From Streptomyces catenulae (lineage in GTDB: Bacteria; Actinomycetota; Actinomycetes; Streptomycetales; Streptomycetaceae): 64,000 bases of DNA. Positions 48,204-55,660 of the stretch are shown in pieces. Both the position numbers and the translations under genes were made by a program. Each line of letters opens with the position of its first letter. Position 1 is the stretch's first letter. The notes below the pieces were generated by a model that had not been told where the DNA came from, made no database searches, and saw nothing but the letters and a program-made list of their open reading frames with translations. The stretch spans positions 1-64,000 of the forward strand of contig NZ_JODY01000013.1 in assembly GCF_000718015.1 (NCBI RefSeq). Direction: 5' to 3'.

Positions 48204-48658
48204 CAGGACGCCTCCTCGACGGCGCGGGCGACGAGCTTGGTGGTGGCGGTCACGACGTGTTCGCCGTTCTCGTCGTGGACGTCGCCGCGGATGTCGATGA
48301 TGTCGTTACCGGCCATCGACTTGATCGCCTCGATGGTGGAGGTGACGGTGAGCCGGTCACCGGCGCGCACGGGGCGGGTGTAGGCGAATTTCTGGTCGCC
48401 GTGCACCACGCGGCTGTAGTCCAGCCCGAGCTGCGGGTCCTCGATCACCTGGCCCGCGGCCTGGAAAGTGATGGCGAACACAAAAGTCGGCGGGGCGATC
48501 ACCTCGGGGTGGCCGAGCGCCTTGGCCGCTTCGGTGTCGGTGTACACGGGATTCCGATCACCGATCGCCTCGGCGAATTCCCGGATCTTTTCCCGCCCGA
48601 CCTCATACGGCTCGGTGGGCGGGTACGTACGACCGATGAATGACGGATCGAGCGCCAT
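48203..48658 (-). CDS. MaoC-like N-terminal domain protein, HadA-like
   Basis: The 151-residue product begins MALDPSFIGRTYPPTEPYEV and has the hot-dog fold segments VGREKIREFAEAIGD, HPEVIAPPTFVFAI and FAYTRPVRAGDRLTV, matching the substrate-binding HadA half (UPF0336). It lacks the catalytic Asp/His hydratase motif, which the neighbouring HadB-like subunit supplies. GGGAGG lies upstream of ATG 48658. rpmG-hadA-hadB is a conserved order shared with mycobacteria. Confidence 0.85.
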   Translation of the reverse strand: MALDPSFIGRTYPPTEPYEVGREKIREFAEAIGDRNPVYTDTEAAKALGHPEVIAPPTFVFAITFQAAGQVIEDPQLGLDYSRVVHGDQKFAYTRPVRAGDRLTVTSTIEAIKSMAGNDIIDIRGDVHDENGEHVVTATTKLVARAVEEAS

Positions 48659-48699
48659 TGGCTCGCAACCTCCCTGACTACTGGGGTGATAACGCCGTA

Positions 48700-48728
48700 A
48701 GGCCGCCCCCATTATCTGGGGACGGCCT
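48700..48728 (-). terminator. Terminator after rpmG
   Basis: Eleven pairs (48700-48710 with 48718-48728), including one G-U pair that exists only in minus-strand RNA, and a seven-base AT-rich loop. It starts 17 bases after rpmG and 42 bases before the HadA-like gene. Confidence 0.7.
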
Positions 48729-48744
48729 CACGTACGAGCCTGTG

Positions 48745-48909
48745 TTATCGCGTCTCGCGGTGCGCGGTGTGCGAGTTGCAACGGGGGCAGTGCTTCTTCA
48801 TCTCAAGACGGTCCGGGTCGTTACGCCGGTTCTTCTTGGTGATGTAGTTCCGCTCCTTGCACTCCACGCAGGCCAGCGTGATCTTCGGGCGGACGTCGGT
48901 GGCAGCCAC
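48745..48909 (-). CDS. rpmG: 50S ribosomal protein L33, zinc-binding form
   Basis: The 54-residue product ([20 protein letters not shown] to HTAHRETR) has two CxxC pairs, CVEC and CPRC, so it is the zinc form of L33. GTG 48909 has AAGGAG nine bases upstream; the longer frame is rejected. It follows tRNA-Met and tRNA-Thr on the same strand. Confidence 0.95.
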   Translation of the reverse strand: MAATDVRPKITLACVECKERNYITKKNRRNDPDRLEMKKHCPRCNSHTAHRETR

Positions 48910-48997
48910 GTGAGTGCTCCTTGACGGACGGACGGACGGATGAACGCATAAAAGAGTAGCCGATCGAAGGACCGACCCCACAATCGGCTACTGTCAG

Positions 48998-49070
48998 TAG
49001 CGGTGACCGGACTTGAACCGGTGACACAGCGATTATGAGCCGCTTGCTCTACCGACTGAGCTACACCGCT
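48998..49070 (-). tRNA. tRNA-Met (CAT anticodon, elongator)
   Basis: A 73-base cloverleaf with acceptor stem AGCGGTG/CACCGCT, anticodon loop CTCATAA and T arm CCGGTTCAAGTCCGG. The first acceptor pair is a normal A-U, and the anticodon stem lacks the three G-C pairs of initiator tRNA, so this is the elongator. No encoded CCA. Confidence 0.95.
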
Positions 49071-49116
49071 GCGATGCGAAGGACCCTCGCCCGAAGGCGA
49101 GGAAACTTCACACCAG

Positions 49117-49189
49117 AGCCCCAATACGGAATCGAACCGTAGACCTTCTCCTTACCATGGAGACGCTCTGCCGACTGAGCTATTGGGGC
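49117..49189 (-). tRNA. tRNA-Thr (GGT anticodon)
   Basis: A 73-base cloverleaf with acceptor stem GCCCCAA/TTGGGGC, anticodon loop ATGGTAA (anticodon GGT) and T arm ACGGTTCGATTCCGT. It lies 46 bases upstream of tRNA-Met on the same strand and is probably co-transcribed with it and rpmG. Confidence 0.95.
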
Positions 49190-49371
49190 GAGCGATGAAG
49201 ACATTACACGGCCCGCCGCCAAACGTGAAATCCGTATCCGGGTGGCGCCCGCCGCGGCGGCCCGCACCACGCCGGTACGACTATTCCGCGCCTGCGCGGG
49301 ACGCCCGGGGGCGCGTCCTAGGCTCGGGGCACGCTGCGTGATCTTGCACGCCCGTGGCTTCGAGGAGCGCG

Positions 49372-50625
49372 ATGTCCGACAGCAGTTCAGCGCAGCCGTC
49401 CCCGCGGCCGGGCAAGCCGGATGGCGGCTTCGACGCCGGCTCCCTGGCCCTGTGCGGCGCCCGGCTCGCCGACGGCCGCACGGTGGACGTACGGCTCGGC
49501 GGTGGCCGGATCGAGGCGGTCGGGACGGCCGGGGCGCTGGCCCCGCAGGGCGCCCGGGTCGACCTCTCCGGCTATCTGCTGCTCCCGGCGCCCGCCGAGC
49601 CCCACGCGCACTGCGACACGGCGCTGACCGCGGACGCGGCGGGCCCGGCGTCCGACTCCCCCGACGACGTCCAGCGGCGCACCACCGAGGCGGCGCTGCT
49701 CCAGCTCGGGCACGGGGCGACCGCCTCGCGCACCCACGTCCGGGTCGGCGGGGTGCGCGGGCTGCGGGCGCTGGAGGCGGTGCTCAAGGCGCGGCGGTCG
49801 CTGCGGGGGCTGGCGGATCTGTCGGCGGTGGCGGTGCCGCGGGTGCTGACCGGGGTGGCGGGCGCGGACGGGCTGGCGATGCTGCGGGACGCGGTGGCGA
49901 TGGGCGCGTCGGTGGTCGGCGGCTGTCCGGATCTGGACCCGGACCCGGCCGGGCACGTCGAGGCGGTGCTGACGGTGGCGGCGGAGCACGGCGCGCCGGT
50001 GGACCTGCACACGGACGGCGACGACCCGGCGCGGCTGGCCCGGTTGGCGGCGATGGCGGGCGGGCTGCGGCCCGGGGTGGCGATCGGGCCGTGCGCCGGG
50101 ATGGCGCGGATGCCGCGGAGCGTGGCGGGGCGGGTCGCCGAGCAGCTCGCGGCGGCGGAGGTCACCGTCGTCTGCCTGCCGCAGGGCGACTGCGCGGCGC
50201 TGGAGCGGTACGGGTCCCGGGTGGCCCGGCCCGCGCCGGTGCGGCTGCTGCGGGCGGCGGGCGTACGGGTGGCGGCGGGCAGCGGCGCCCTGCGGGACGC
50301 GGCGAACCCGGTGGGCCGCGGCGATCCCCTGGAGGCGGCGTACCTGCTGGCGTCCCTGGGAGAGGCCACCCCGGAGGCCGCGTACGAGTCCGTGAGCGGC
50401 GCGGCGCGGGCGGTCCAGGGGCTGCCGGAGGTCCGCGTCGAGGCGGGCTTCCCCGCGGAGCTGCTGGCGGTACGGGGCGAGCGGATCGCCGGGGTGCTGT
50501 CGCTGGCGTACAGCCGGGTGGTGATCCACCGGGGGCGGGTGGTGGCCCGGACCAGCGCGGTACGCGAGTACTGCGACGCGGCGGTCGCGGTGGCCCTGGA
50601 GCTGCCCCGTCAGTCGCAGCGGTGA
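49372..50625 (+). CDS. CodA-like amidohydrolase-fold protein lacking catalytic residues
   Basis: The 417-residue protein follows the cytosine deaminase/amidohydrolase fold from end to end: PHAHCDTAL gives the first metal motif HxH, DLHTDGDDP the third His, and GSGALRDAANPVGRGD the strand-8 region. Compared with E. coli CodA, however, the catalytic Glu217 (HCDE) is Gly, His246 (ASHTTAM) is replaced in IGPCAGM, and Asp313 (GHDDVFDP) is replaced in GSGALRDA. The zinc and proton-shuttle set is therefore incomplete and hydrolase activity is unlikely. The reading frame is intact, with normal codon use. ATG 49372 is used; an ATG six codons upstream is possible. It has no operon partner. Confidence 0.8.
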   Translation: MSDSSSAQPSPRPGKPDGGFDAGSLALCGARLADGRTVDVRLGGGRIEAVGTAGALAPQGARVDLSGYLLLPAPAEPHAHCDTALTADAAGPASDSPDDVQRRTTEAALLQLGHGATASRTHVRVGGVRGLRALEAVLKARRSLRGLADLSAVAVPRVLTGVAGADGLAMLRDAVAMGASVVGGCPDLDPDPAGHVEAVLTVAAEHGAPVDLHTDGDDPARLARLAAMAGGLRPGVAIGPCAGMARMPRSVAGRVAEQLAAAEVTVVCLPQGDCAALERYGSRVARPAPVRLLRAAGVRVAAGSGALRDAANPVGRGDPLEAAYLLASLGEATPEAAYESVSGAARAVQGLPEVRVEAGFPAELLAVRGERIAGVLSLAYSRVVIHRGRVVARTSAVREYCDAAVAVALELPRQSQR

Positions 50626-50655
50626 GGGCGGGGCGGCAGTTGGGCGGGGCGGGCC

Positions 50656-50714
50656 TTCAGGGAGGGTTCCTGATGGATGCGGGGCGGGGGCGGGCGTTCA
50701 GGGAGCCTTCCTGA
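50656..50714. repeat. Two-copy tandem repeat with dyad symmetry
   Basis: TTCAGGGAGGGTTCCTGA (50656-50673) and TTCAGGGAGCCTTCCTGA (50697-50714) are spaced 41 bases apart, each followed or preceded by a GGGGCGGG tract. Each copy is a small imperfect inverted repeat (TCAGG/CCTGA). They lie just after the CodA-like gene and may form its terminator. Confidence 0.6.
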
Positions 50715-50813
50715 GGGTCACCCAGGAGGTCCGCCCCGTGGTGGGTTTCGGCCGTGTGGGCCCGGGACGGGCGCGGGGGCGTCGCGGCGGGCGGGTTTCG
50801 GGGCGAGGTCGTT

Positions 50814-50819
50814 TACGGT
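50814..50819 (+). promoter_or_regulatory. Possible -10 box of a leaderless transcript
   Basis: TACGGT ends seven bases before the ATG at 50827, and no Shine-Dalgarno sequence lies between them. No clear -35. Confidence 0.35.
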
Positions 50820-50826
50820 CGGCGAC

Positions 50827-51489
50827 ATGCGCATTGTCATCGCAGGTGGACATGGTCGGATCGCGCTGCGGCTGGAGCGGTTGCTCGCCGGGCGCGGGGA
50901 CGAGGTGGCCGGGATCATCCGCCGGCCGGAGCAGGCGGGTGACCTGCTGGCGGCGGGTGCCGAGCCAGTGGTGTGCGATCTGGAGTCGGCGTCGGTGGCG
51001 GACGTGGCGCGGCATCTGGAGGACGCGGACGCCGCGGTGTTCGCCGCGGGTGCGGGTCCGGGTAGCGGTGCGGCCCGTAAGGACACCGTGGACCGCGGTG
51101 CGGCGGCGCTGTTCGCCGACGCGGCGGAGGCGGCGGGCGTCCAGCGGTTCGTGGTGGTCTCGTCGATGGGCGCGGACCGGGAGCCGCCGGAGGGCACCGA
51201 CCCGGTCTTCGCCGCGTATCTGCGGGCCAAGGGCGCGGCCGACGCGGACGTACGGGCGCGGGCCGGGCTCGACTGGACGATCCTGCGCCCCGGGCGGCTG
51301 ACGGACGACGCGGGGACCGGCCTGGTGGCGCTGGCGGAGTCGACGGGGCGGGCGGAGGTGACCCGCGACGACGTGGCGGCGACCCTGCTGGCCCTGCTGG
51401 ACTCCCCCGGCACCGCCCACCGCACGCTGGAGCTGATCAACGGCGGCACGCCGGTCGCGGAGGCGGTACGGGCGGTGGCCGGGGGCTGA
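50827..51489 (+). CDS. NAD(P)-binding Rossmann-fold protein, atypical SDR
   Basis: The 220-residue product begins MRIVIAGGHGRIALRLERLL, a glycine-rich dinucleotide-binding loop (GGHGRIA), has CDLE after the second strand block, VSSMGADRE and the lysine-bearing AYLRAKGAADADV, then DWTILRPGRLTDD. This is the short NmrA/HSCARG-like group of atypical SDRs, which often act as redox sensors or isomerase/reductases of unknown substrate. The longer frame upstream is not conserved. Apparently monocistronic. Confidence 0.8.
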   Translation: MRIVIAGGHGRIALRLERLLAGRGDEVAGIIRRPEQAGDLLAAGAEPVVCDLESASVADVARHLEDADAAVFAAGAGPGSGAARKDTVDRGAAALFADAAEAAGVQRFVVVSSMGADREPPEGTDPVFAAYLRAKGAADADVRARAGLDWTILRPGRLTDDAGTGLVALAESTGRAEVTRDDVAATLLALLDSPGTAHRTLELINGGTPVAEAVRAVAGG

Positions 51490-51554
51490 GCCGGGGGGAG
51501 TTGGTGGGCTGAGGCGGCCGGGCTCCGGAGAGCCCGGGCTGAGCCGAGGGGGCT

Positions 51555-51606
51555 CGGAGGGCCCGGCCCGTGCCGACGGATCCCCGGAGGGCCCGGCCCG
51601 TGCCGA
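51555..51606. repeat. Tandem 30-base repeat in the gap before the dehydrogenase
   Basis: A 22-base unit (starting CGGAGGGCCCGG) at 51555-51576 recurs identically at 51585-51606, a period of 30 bases, with a degenerate third copy just upstream (about 51520-51545). It lies in the 272-base space between two convergent genes (51490-51761), which has no other feature. Confidence 0.65.
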
Positions 51607-51761
51607 GGCGTGGCCGGGCGTGCCGGACCGCCCGTCCCGGTACGTCGTCGCCCGGCCCGACCCGGCCCGAGCGTCTCCAGGGCCGGGGCTGGGTCACGCC
51701 CGGCCCCGGTCAAGCCCTCTCCGCCGTGCGGACCGCCCGCCGCCGGTCGGGCCGCTGTCCG

Positions 51762-52760
51762 TCAACTCCCCGGGTGGATCTGTATCTTCCGGCCCGTCCC
51801 GGCCCGGAAGGTGTCCAGGGCGGTGGTGAAGTCGGCGAGGCCGAAGCGGTGGGTGAGCATGGTGTCGGCGTCGATGACGCCCTTGGCCATGAGGTCGACG
51901 GCGCGGCCGAAGCTGTGGAGGACGGCCATCGAGCCGACGATGGTGATCTCGTCGTTGTAGACCTGGAACGGCGAGAACGACGCCTTGGCCGCCGACGGCG
52001 CGACGCCGAACTGCTGGAACGTGCCGCCGCGGCGCACCCGGGTGAGGCCGTCCTCGATGGCGGGGATCGCGCCGGTGCAGTCGATGACCGTCTCCCAGCC
52101 GCCGGGGCGCTCCAGCGCAGCGGCGTCGATGGCGGTGGCGTCGGCGCCGAGGCGGGCGGCGACGGCGAGCCGGCCCTCGTTGACGTCGACGACCGAGAGG
52201 GAGGCGGCTCCGGCGGCGCGGGCGAGTTGGAGCATCATCAGGCCCATCGTCCCGGCGCCGTAGATGAGGTAGTGGTCGCCGAGGCGGCGTGGCAGGACGT
52301 CGAAGCCGCGGACCGCGCAGGACAGCGGCTCGATGAGGGTGCCCTGGACGGTGTCGACGCTCTCGGGGAGCCGGTAGCAGTTGGCGGCGGGCACCGTGAC
52401 GTACTCGGCCATCGCGCCGTCGACGGTGTCGCCGATGGCGCCCCAGCGCTCGCAGAGGTTGCCGCGGCCGATGGCGCAGAAGCGGCAGGCGCCACAGAAG
52501 AGCGAGGGGTCGACGGCGACCTGTGTGCCGGTGGGCAGCCCCGTCACCCCCTCCCCCAGGGCGACGACCTCGCCGGTGAACTCGTGCCCGGGGATGATCG
52601 GGTACGGCGTGGGCGCGAACTCGCCCTCGACGATGTGCACATCGGTCCCGCAGATGCCGACGGCCGCGGGCGCCACGACGACCTCGCCGGGCCCGGGTGT
52701 CGGGTCGTCGACGGTGGCGAGGGTGTGGGTACCGGGTGTTTCGACGACGACGGCGCGCAT
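51762..52760 (-). CDS. Zinc-dependent medium-chain alcohol/polyol dehydrogenase
   Basis: The 332-residue protein has the catalytic zinc ligands (Cys in GICGTDVH, GHE in PGHEFTGEV), the structural zinc lobe CGACRFCAIGRGNLC and the NAD-binding YGAGTMGLMM with Asp at the end of the next strand (SVVDVNEGR), favouring NAD. It resembles sorbitol/threonine-dehydrogenase relatives that oxidise a sugar alcohol. ATG 52760 is used; the large open frame upstream overlaps the regulator in another frame. It follows the DeoR regulator by 49 bases on the same strand and is its likely target. Confidence 0.88.
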   Translation of the reverse strand: MRAVVVETPGTHTLATVDDPTPGPGEVVVAPAAVGICGTDVHIVEGEFAPTPYPIIPGHEFTGEVVALGEGVTGLPTGTQVAVDPSLFCGACRFCAIGRGNLCERWGAIGDTVDGAMAEYVTVPAANCYRLPESVDTVQGTLIEPLSCAVRGFDVLPRRLGDHYLIYGAGTMGLMMLQLARAAGAASLSVVDVNEGRLAVAARLGADATAIDAAALERPGGWETVIDCTGAIPAIEDGLTRVRRGGTFQQFGVAPSAAKASFSPFQVYNDEITIVGSMAVLHSFGRAVDLMAKGVIDADTMLTHRFGLADFTTALDTFRAGTGRKIQIHPGS

Positions 52761-52809
52761 GGATCGGCCTCTCTCGTGACGGTGCGGTGGTGGCGGGGTG
52801 GTGCGGGGT

Positions 52810-53601
52810 TCAGGCCGGTGGGGTGACGGTGCGGACCTCGACGCCGAGGTCACGGGCGGCGCGCAGTTCGTCGGCGGGCGCGCGGTCGTCGGTGACCAGC
52901 AGGTCGTACCCGCCGACGTCGCCGTAGCCGAAGGTGGCGGTGCGGCCGAACTTGCGGTGTCCGACGGCGAGTACGGCGCGGTCGGCGGAGTGGAGGTAGG
53001 CGCGTTTGTTGTCGGCGTACTCGCGGACCGGGTGGTAGAGCCGTCCGGCGCTGATCGAGGTGGCGGTGACGAAGGCGACGGCGGCCCGCAGCCCGCGCAG
53101 CTCCCGCCGGGAGCGGGGGCCCGCGCAGGACTCGAAGTCCTCGTGGAACCGGCCGCCCAGCAACGTGACCTCGGCGGACGAGCCGGACAACAGGTAGGCC
53201 ACGCGCAGGGAGTTGGTGATGACGTGCAGGTCCTCGACGGTGGCCAGGCGGCGGGCGAGCGGGAAGAGCGTGGAGCCGCAGTCGACGATGACCGTGCTGC
53301 CCGGGGTGACCTCCCCGACCAGCGCGTCGGCGAGCGCCGTCTTGGTGTCGAGGTCGGCGTGCTCACGGAAGCGGACCGCGCTCTCCATGGTGACGACGGG
53401 GAAGGCGGTGGCCACCCCGCGGCCCTTGTGGAGGAGTTGGCGTTCGGTGAGGTTGTCGAGATCGCGGTGCATCGTCATCACGCTGACGCCCAGGCGCTCG
53501 GCGAGATCGGCTATCCGTATCTCGCCCTCGTCGGCGACCTGGCGCAGCACCGTCCGGCGGCGCTGCTCCACCTCTGCCTCTGACCCACGGCTCGGTCGCA
53601 T
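52810..53601 (-). CDS. DeoR-family transcriptional regulator
   Basis: The 263-residue protein has an N-terminal helix-turn-helix (RRRTVLRQVADEGEIRIADL to VSVMTMHRDLDNLTERQLL), with the DeoR signature, and a C-terminal sugar-phosphate-sensing domain (VIVDCGSTLFPLARRL, VITNSLRVAYLLS, LLGGRFHEDF). Such regulators usually repress carbohydrate genes and respond to a phosphorylated sugar. Start ATG 53601 is chosen with a G-rich ribosome site upstream. A promoter with a dyad lies about 65-105 bases upstream. The ligand cannot be inferred beyond the linked dehydrogenase. Confidence 0.88.
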   Translation of the reverse strand: MRPSRGSEAEVEQRRRTVLRQVADEGEIRIADLAERLGVSVMTMHRDLDNLTERQLLHKGRGVATAFPVVTMESAVRFREHADLDTKTALADALVGEVTPGSTVIVDCGSTLFPLARRLATVEDLHVITNSLRVAYLLSGSSAEVTLLGGRFHEDFESCAGPRSRRELRGLRAAVAFVTATSISAGRLYHPVREYADNKRAYLHSADRAVLAVGHRKFGRTATFGYGDVGGYDLLVTDDRAPADELRAARDLGVEVRTVTPPA

Positions 53602-53665
53602 GCCCGGCCGCCCCCCTTCGCTGGCTCGACGCGTTCCCCCGGAACGTCGCTCGCGGCTTCCTTCG

Positions 53666-53706
53666 ACGATAAGGCGCGGCCCACGAAAGTCACACACTTT
53701 ATGTGA
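53666..53706 (-). promoter_or_regulatory. Promoter with overlapping dyad for the DeoR-dehydrogenase unit
   Basis: On the minus strand TGTGAC (53689-53694), a 17-base spacer and TATCGT (53666-53671) make a good promoter. The inverted repeat TCACA-N7-TGTGA (53690-53706) overlaps the -35 box and is AT-rich for this genome, fitting an operator for the DeoR protein itself. The remainder of the 300-base gap (53602-53901) holds no gene. Confidence 0.55.
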
Positions 53707-53901
53707 AGTTCAGGGAATTCTCGGGGTTGCCCCCGAGGGGTCGCGGCCCTTCCCCGAGGGGCGCTTCGGGGGCGGGCGGCGGGGTCCGGCCATCGGTGGT
53801 GTGATGGAAGGAGAAGACGGCACGAGAGGGGCGGAGGGGGCCGCTCCGGGAGCGCCGCCGGGGGGCTGTCGCGGTGCTCCGCCACCCGGAAGGAGGCTGT
53901 C

Positions 53902-54354
53902 ATGCCCGGCACACGCGACGCGGCCGGTCCGCTGCGCGCCCAGGACATCATGACCGGCGGGGCGCACTGCGTCGGCGCCCACGAGACGCTGCACGCGGCG
54001 GCGCGGATGATGCGCGACATGGACGTCGGCTGCCTGCCCATCTGCGGCGACAACAACCGGCTCATCGGCATGATCACCGACCGCGACATCGTCGTCCGGT
54101 GCTGCGCCGACAACATCGACCCGGCGACGGTGCAGGCCGGGACGTTGGAGGGGCCGATCCACTGGATCGACGCGGCGGCGGACGCCGGGGAAGTCCTCCA
54201 CACCATGGAGAAGCACCGGGTCAAGCGCCTCCCGGTGATCGACGTCCGCGCAGGTCACCGCCTGGTCGGCATGATCACCGAGGCGGACCTCGCCAAGAAC
54301 CTCAGCGACACCCAGGTGGCCGAGTTCGCGGGGCGGGTGTACGCGGACGCCTGA
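53902..54354 (+). CDS. Tandem CBS-domain protein
   Basis: The 150-residue protein is almost entirely two CBS domains: QDIMTGGAHCVGAHETLHAA through GMITDRDIVVR, and HTMEKHRVKRLPVIDVRAGH through GMITEADLA. CBS pairs bind adenine nucleotides and sense energy state; soluble stand-alone ones resemble Hrp1 of mycobacteria. AAGGAGG lies six bases before ATG 53902, a strong ribosome site. Divergent from the DeoR gene. Partner proteins are not evident. Confidence 0.9.
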   Translation: MPGTRDAAGPLRAQDIMTGGAHCVGAHETLHAAARMMRDMDVGCLPICGDNNRLIGMITDRDIVVRCCADNIDPATVQAGTLEGPIHWIDAAADAGEVLHTMEKHRVKRLPVIDVRAGHRLVGMITEADLAKNLSDTQVAEFAGRVYADA

Positions 54355-54469
54355 GGAACCGGCGGCGGGCGCGCGGCGACCGTGAGGCCGCCGCGGTGGC
54401 CCTGGGCGGCCTCGCGCCGGGGCCGCCCGACCGCCCCGTAACCGCGTGGCGGCGCCCTGCGGCCCGCCC

Positions 54470-54475
54470 TACCAT
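54470..54475 (+). promoter_or_regulatory. Possible -10 box of a leaderless transcript
   Basis: TACCAT ends six bases before the ATG at 54482, with no Shine-Dalgarno sequence. No convincing -35. Confidence 0.4.
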
Positions 54476-54481
54476 CCGGGC

Positions 54482-55318
54482 ATGAGTACACCGGAATTCG
54501 CCCGCCGATGCACCGAAATCACCCGTCAGACCGCGGAGTTGAGGAAGCTCGTCGAGGCCGCCGACGCGCTCACGCCGGTTCCCGGCTGCCCCGGTTGGCA
54601 CCTGGGACAGCTGGTGCGGCACGTCGGCGGTGCGCACCGCTGGGTCGAGGAGATCATCCGGACCCGCGCCACCCGGGAGGTGCCCGACGACCTGGTGAAC
54701 GCGGTCGCGCCGCGCCGGGCCGAAGATCTGGCCGCCCTGGGCGCCTGGCTCGACGAGGGCGCCGCCCGCCTGGTGGAGCAGTTGCACGCGGCCGGGCCCG
54801 ACGCCCGGGTGTGGACGGTGCTGCCCGACGAGACGTCCCCAGCCTTCTGGGCCCGGCGGATGGCGGGCGAGACCCTCGTCCACCGCGCGGACGCGGCGCT
54901 CGCCGTCGGCGCGGAGTTCACCGCCACCGACGAGGCGGCCCGCGACGCGGTCGACGAGTGGCTGTCCTTCTGCGACCACCCGGAGGCCCACGCACCGCTC
55001 CCGGACTCCCCCGCCGTCCTCGGCCCGGGCCGTACCCTCGCCTTCGACACGACGACGGCCACCCCGGACGCGGCCGACGGCGCCCTCTCCCCCGGCGGTC
55101 CCCCGCCCGCCCCCGCCCGCTGGTTCATCGACCTGACCGGCGACACCCCCGTCCTCCACCGCACCGCGGCCCCGGCAGCCGTCACCGTCCGCGCCACCCC
55201 GACGGCCCTCCTGCTCTTCCTCTACGGGCGCCCGCTCCCCGACGGCGCCCTCGGTGTCACCGGCGACCGCGAACTGCTGGCCCGGTGGCGGGACCGGGCC
55301 GCGTTCTGGCTCACCTGA
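54482..55318 (+). CDS. Maleylpyruvate isomerase-family, mycothiol-dependent protein
   Basis: The 278-residue product has the DinB-like metal-binding helical bundle in its first half (CPGWHLGQLVRHVGGAHRWV and RMAGETLVHRADAALA supply the His ligands) and an SCP2-like C-terminal half (RWFIDLTGDTPVL, TPTALLLFLYGRPLP). This two-domain layout is that of mycothiol-dependent isomerases and detoxifying enzymes abundant in streptomycetes. The substrate is unknown. ATG 54482 is preferred; the upstream frame is unconserved. Confidence 0.83.
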   Translation: MSTPEFARRCTEITRQTAELRKLVEAADALTPVPGCPGWHLGQLVRHVGGAHRWVEEIIRTRATREVPDDLVNAVAPRRAEDLAALGAWLDEGAARLVEQLHAAGPDARVWTVLPDETSPAFWARRMAGETLVHRADAALAVGAEFTATDEAARDAVDEWLSFCDHPEAHAPLPDSPAVLGPGRTLAFDTTTATPDAADGALSPGGPPPAPARWFIDLTGDTPVLHRTAAPAAVTVRATPTALLLFLYGRPLPDGALGVTGDRELLARWRDRAAFWLT

Positions 55319-55361
55319 CCCGCGCCCGGACGGCCCCTGACCTGCGGCGAGGACGTCATAA

Positions 55362-55592
55362 CGAAGGGGTTGTGGATCGGGTCACCTGACCATCGCCGAC
55401 TGCACCAACAACACCAACCAGCGCGTCGCCTTCCATGTGACGGCCGTACGCGGCTGGGCCCCCGACGGCGCGGGGAACTGGGTCAGCCTCACCCCGGGCC
55501 GGCGCGGCAGGTCGGGGTTCCCGTGCGGCGGCACCGGCGTCGGCAGCAACGGGCTGGGAGGAAGGCTGAGCGACCGTAGCGGTCGCGCCTGA
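55362..55592 (+). pseudogene. Decayed or start-less reading frame beside tRNA-Tyr
   Basis: From just after a TAA (55359-55361) to a TGA (55590-55592) a frame with strong GC3 codon bias encodes LTIADCTNNTNQRVAFHVTA and then CGGTGVGSNGLGG. It has no ATG or GTG start before its middle. GTG at 55372 with a G-rich site upstream opens a different frame that stops after five codons, so a single-base shift could explain the loss. I do not recognise the family. It lies between the isomerase gene and tRNA-Tyr. Confidence 0.4.
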
Positions 55593-55609
55593 CTCTTTCA
55601 GGTAAACGA

Positions 55610-55651
55610 AAACCCCCTCCGAACTGCTGTGATGCAGTTCGGAGGGGGTTT
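55610..55651 (-). terminator. Strong terminator downstream of tRNA-Tyr
   Basis: A perfect 18-base-pair stem (55610-55627 with 55634-55651) and six-base loop; on the minus strand it is followed by TTTTCGTTT. It lies 10 bases after the tRNA-Tyr 3' end and may serve both strands. Confidence 0.9.
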
Positions 55652-55660
55652 CCTCCACTG

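Noticed and set aside
48998..49070. tRNA-Met considered as the initiator tRNA
   Set aside because: The first acceptor pair is a standard A-U and the anticodon stem lacks the three consecutive G-C pairs of initiators.
50656..51606. Repeats considered as a CRISPR array
   Set aside because: Only two or three copies, no uniform spacers, and no cas genes anywhere in the window.
49354..55592. Possible biosynthetic or defence gene cluster in the accessory stretch
   Set aside because: The genes lie on both strands, have separate promoters and terminators, and contain no nuclease, toxin, helicase, PKS/NRPS or RiPP features.
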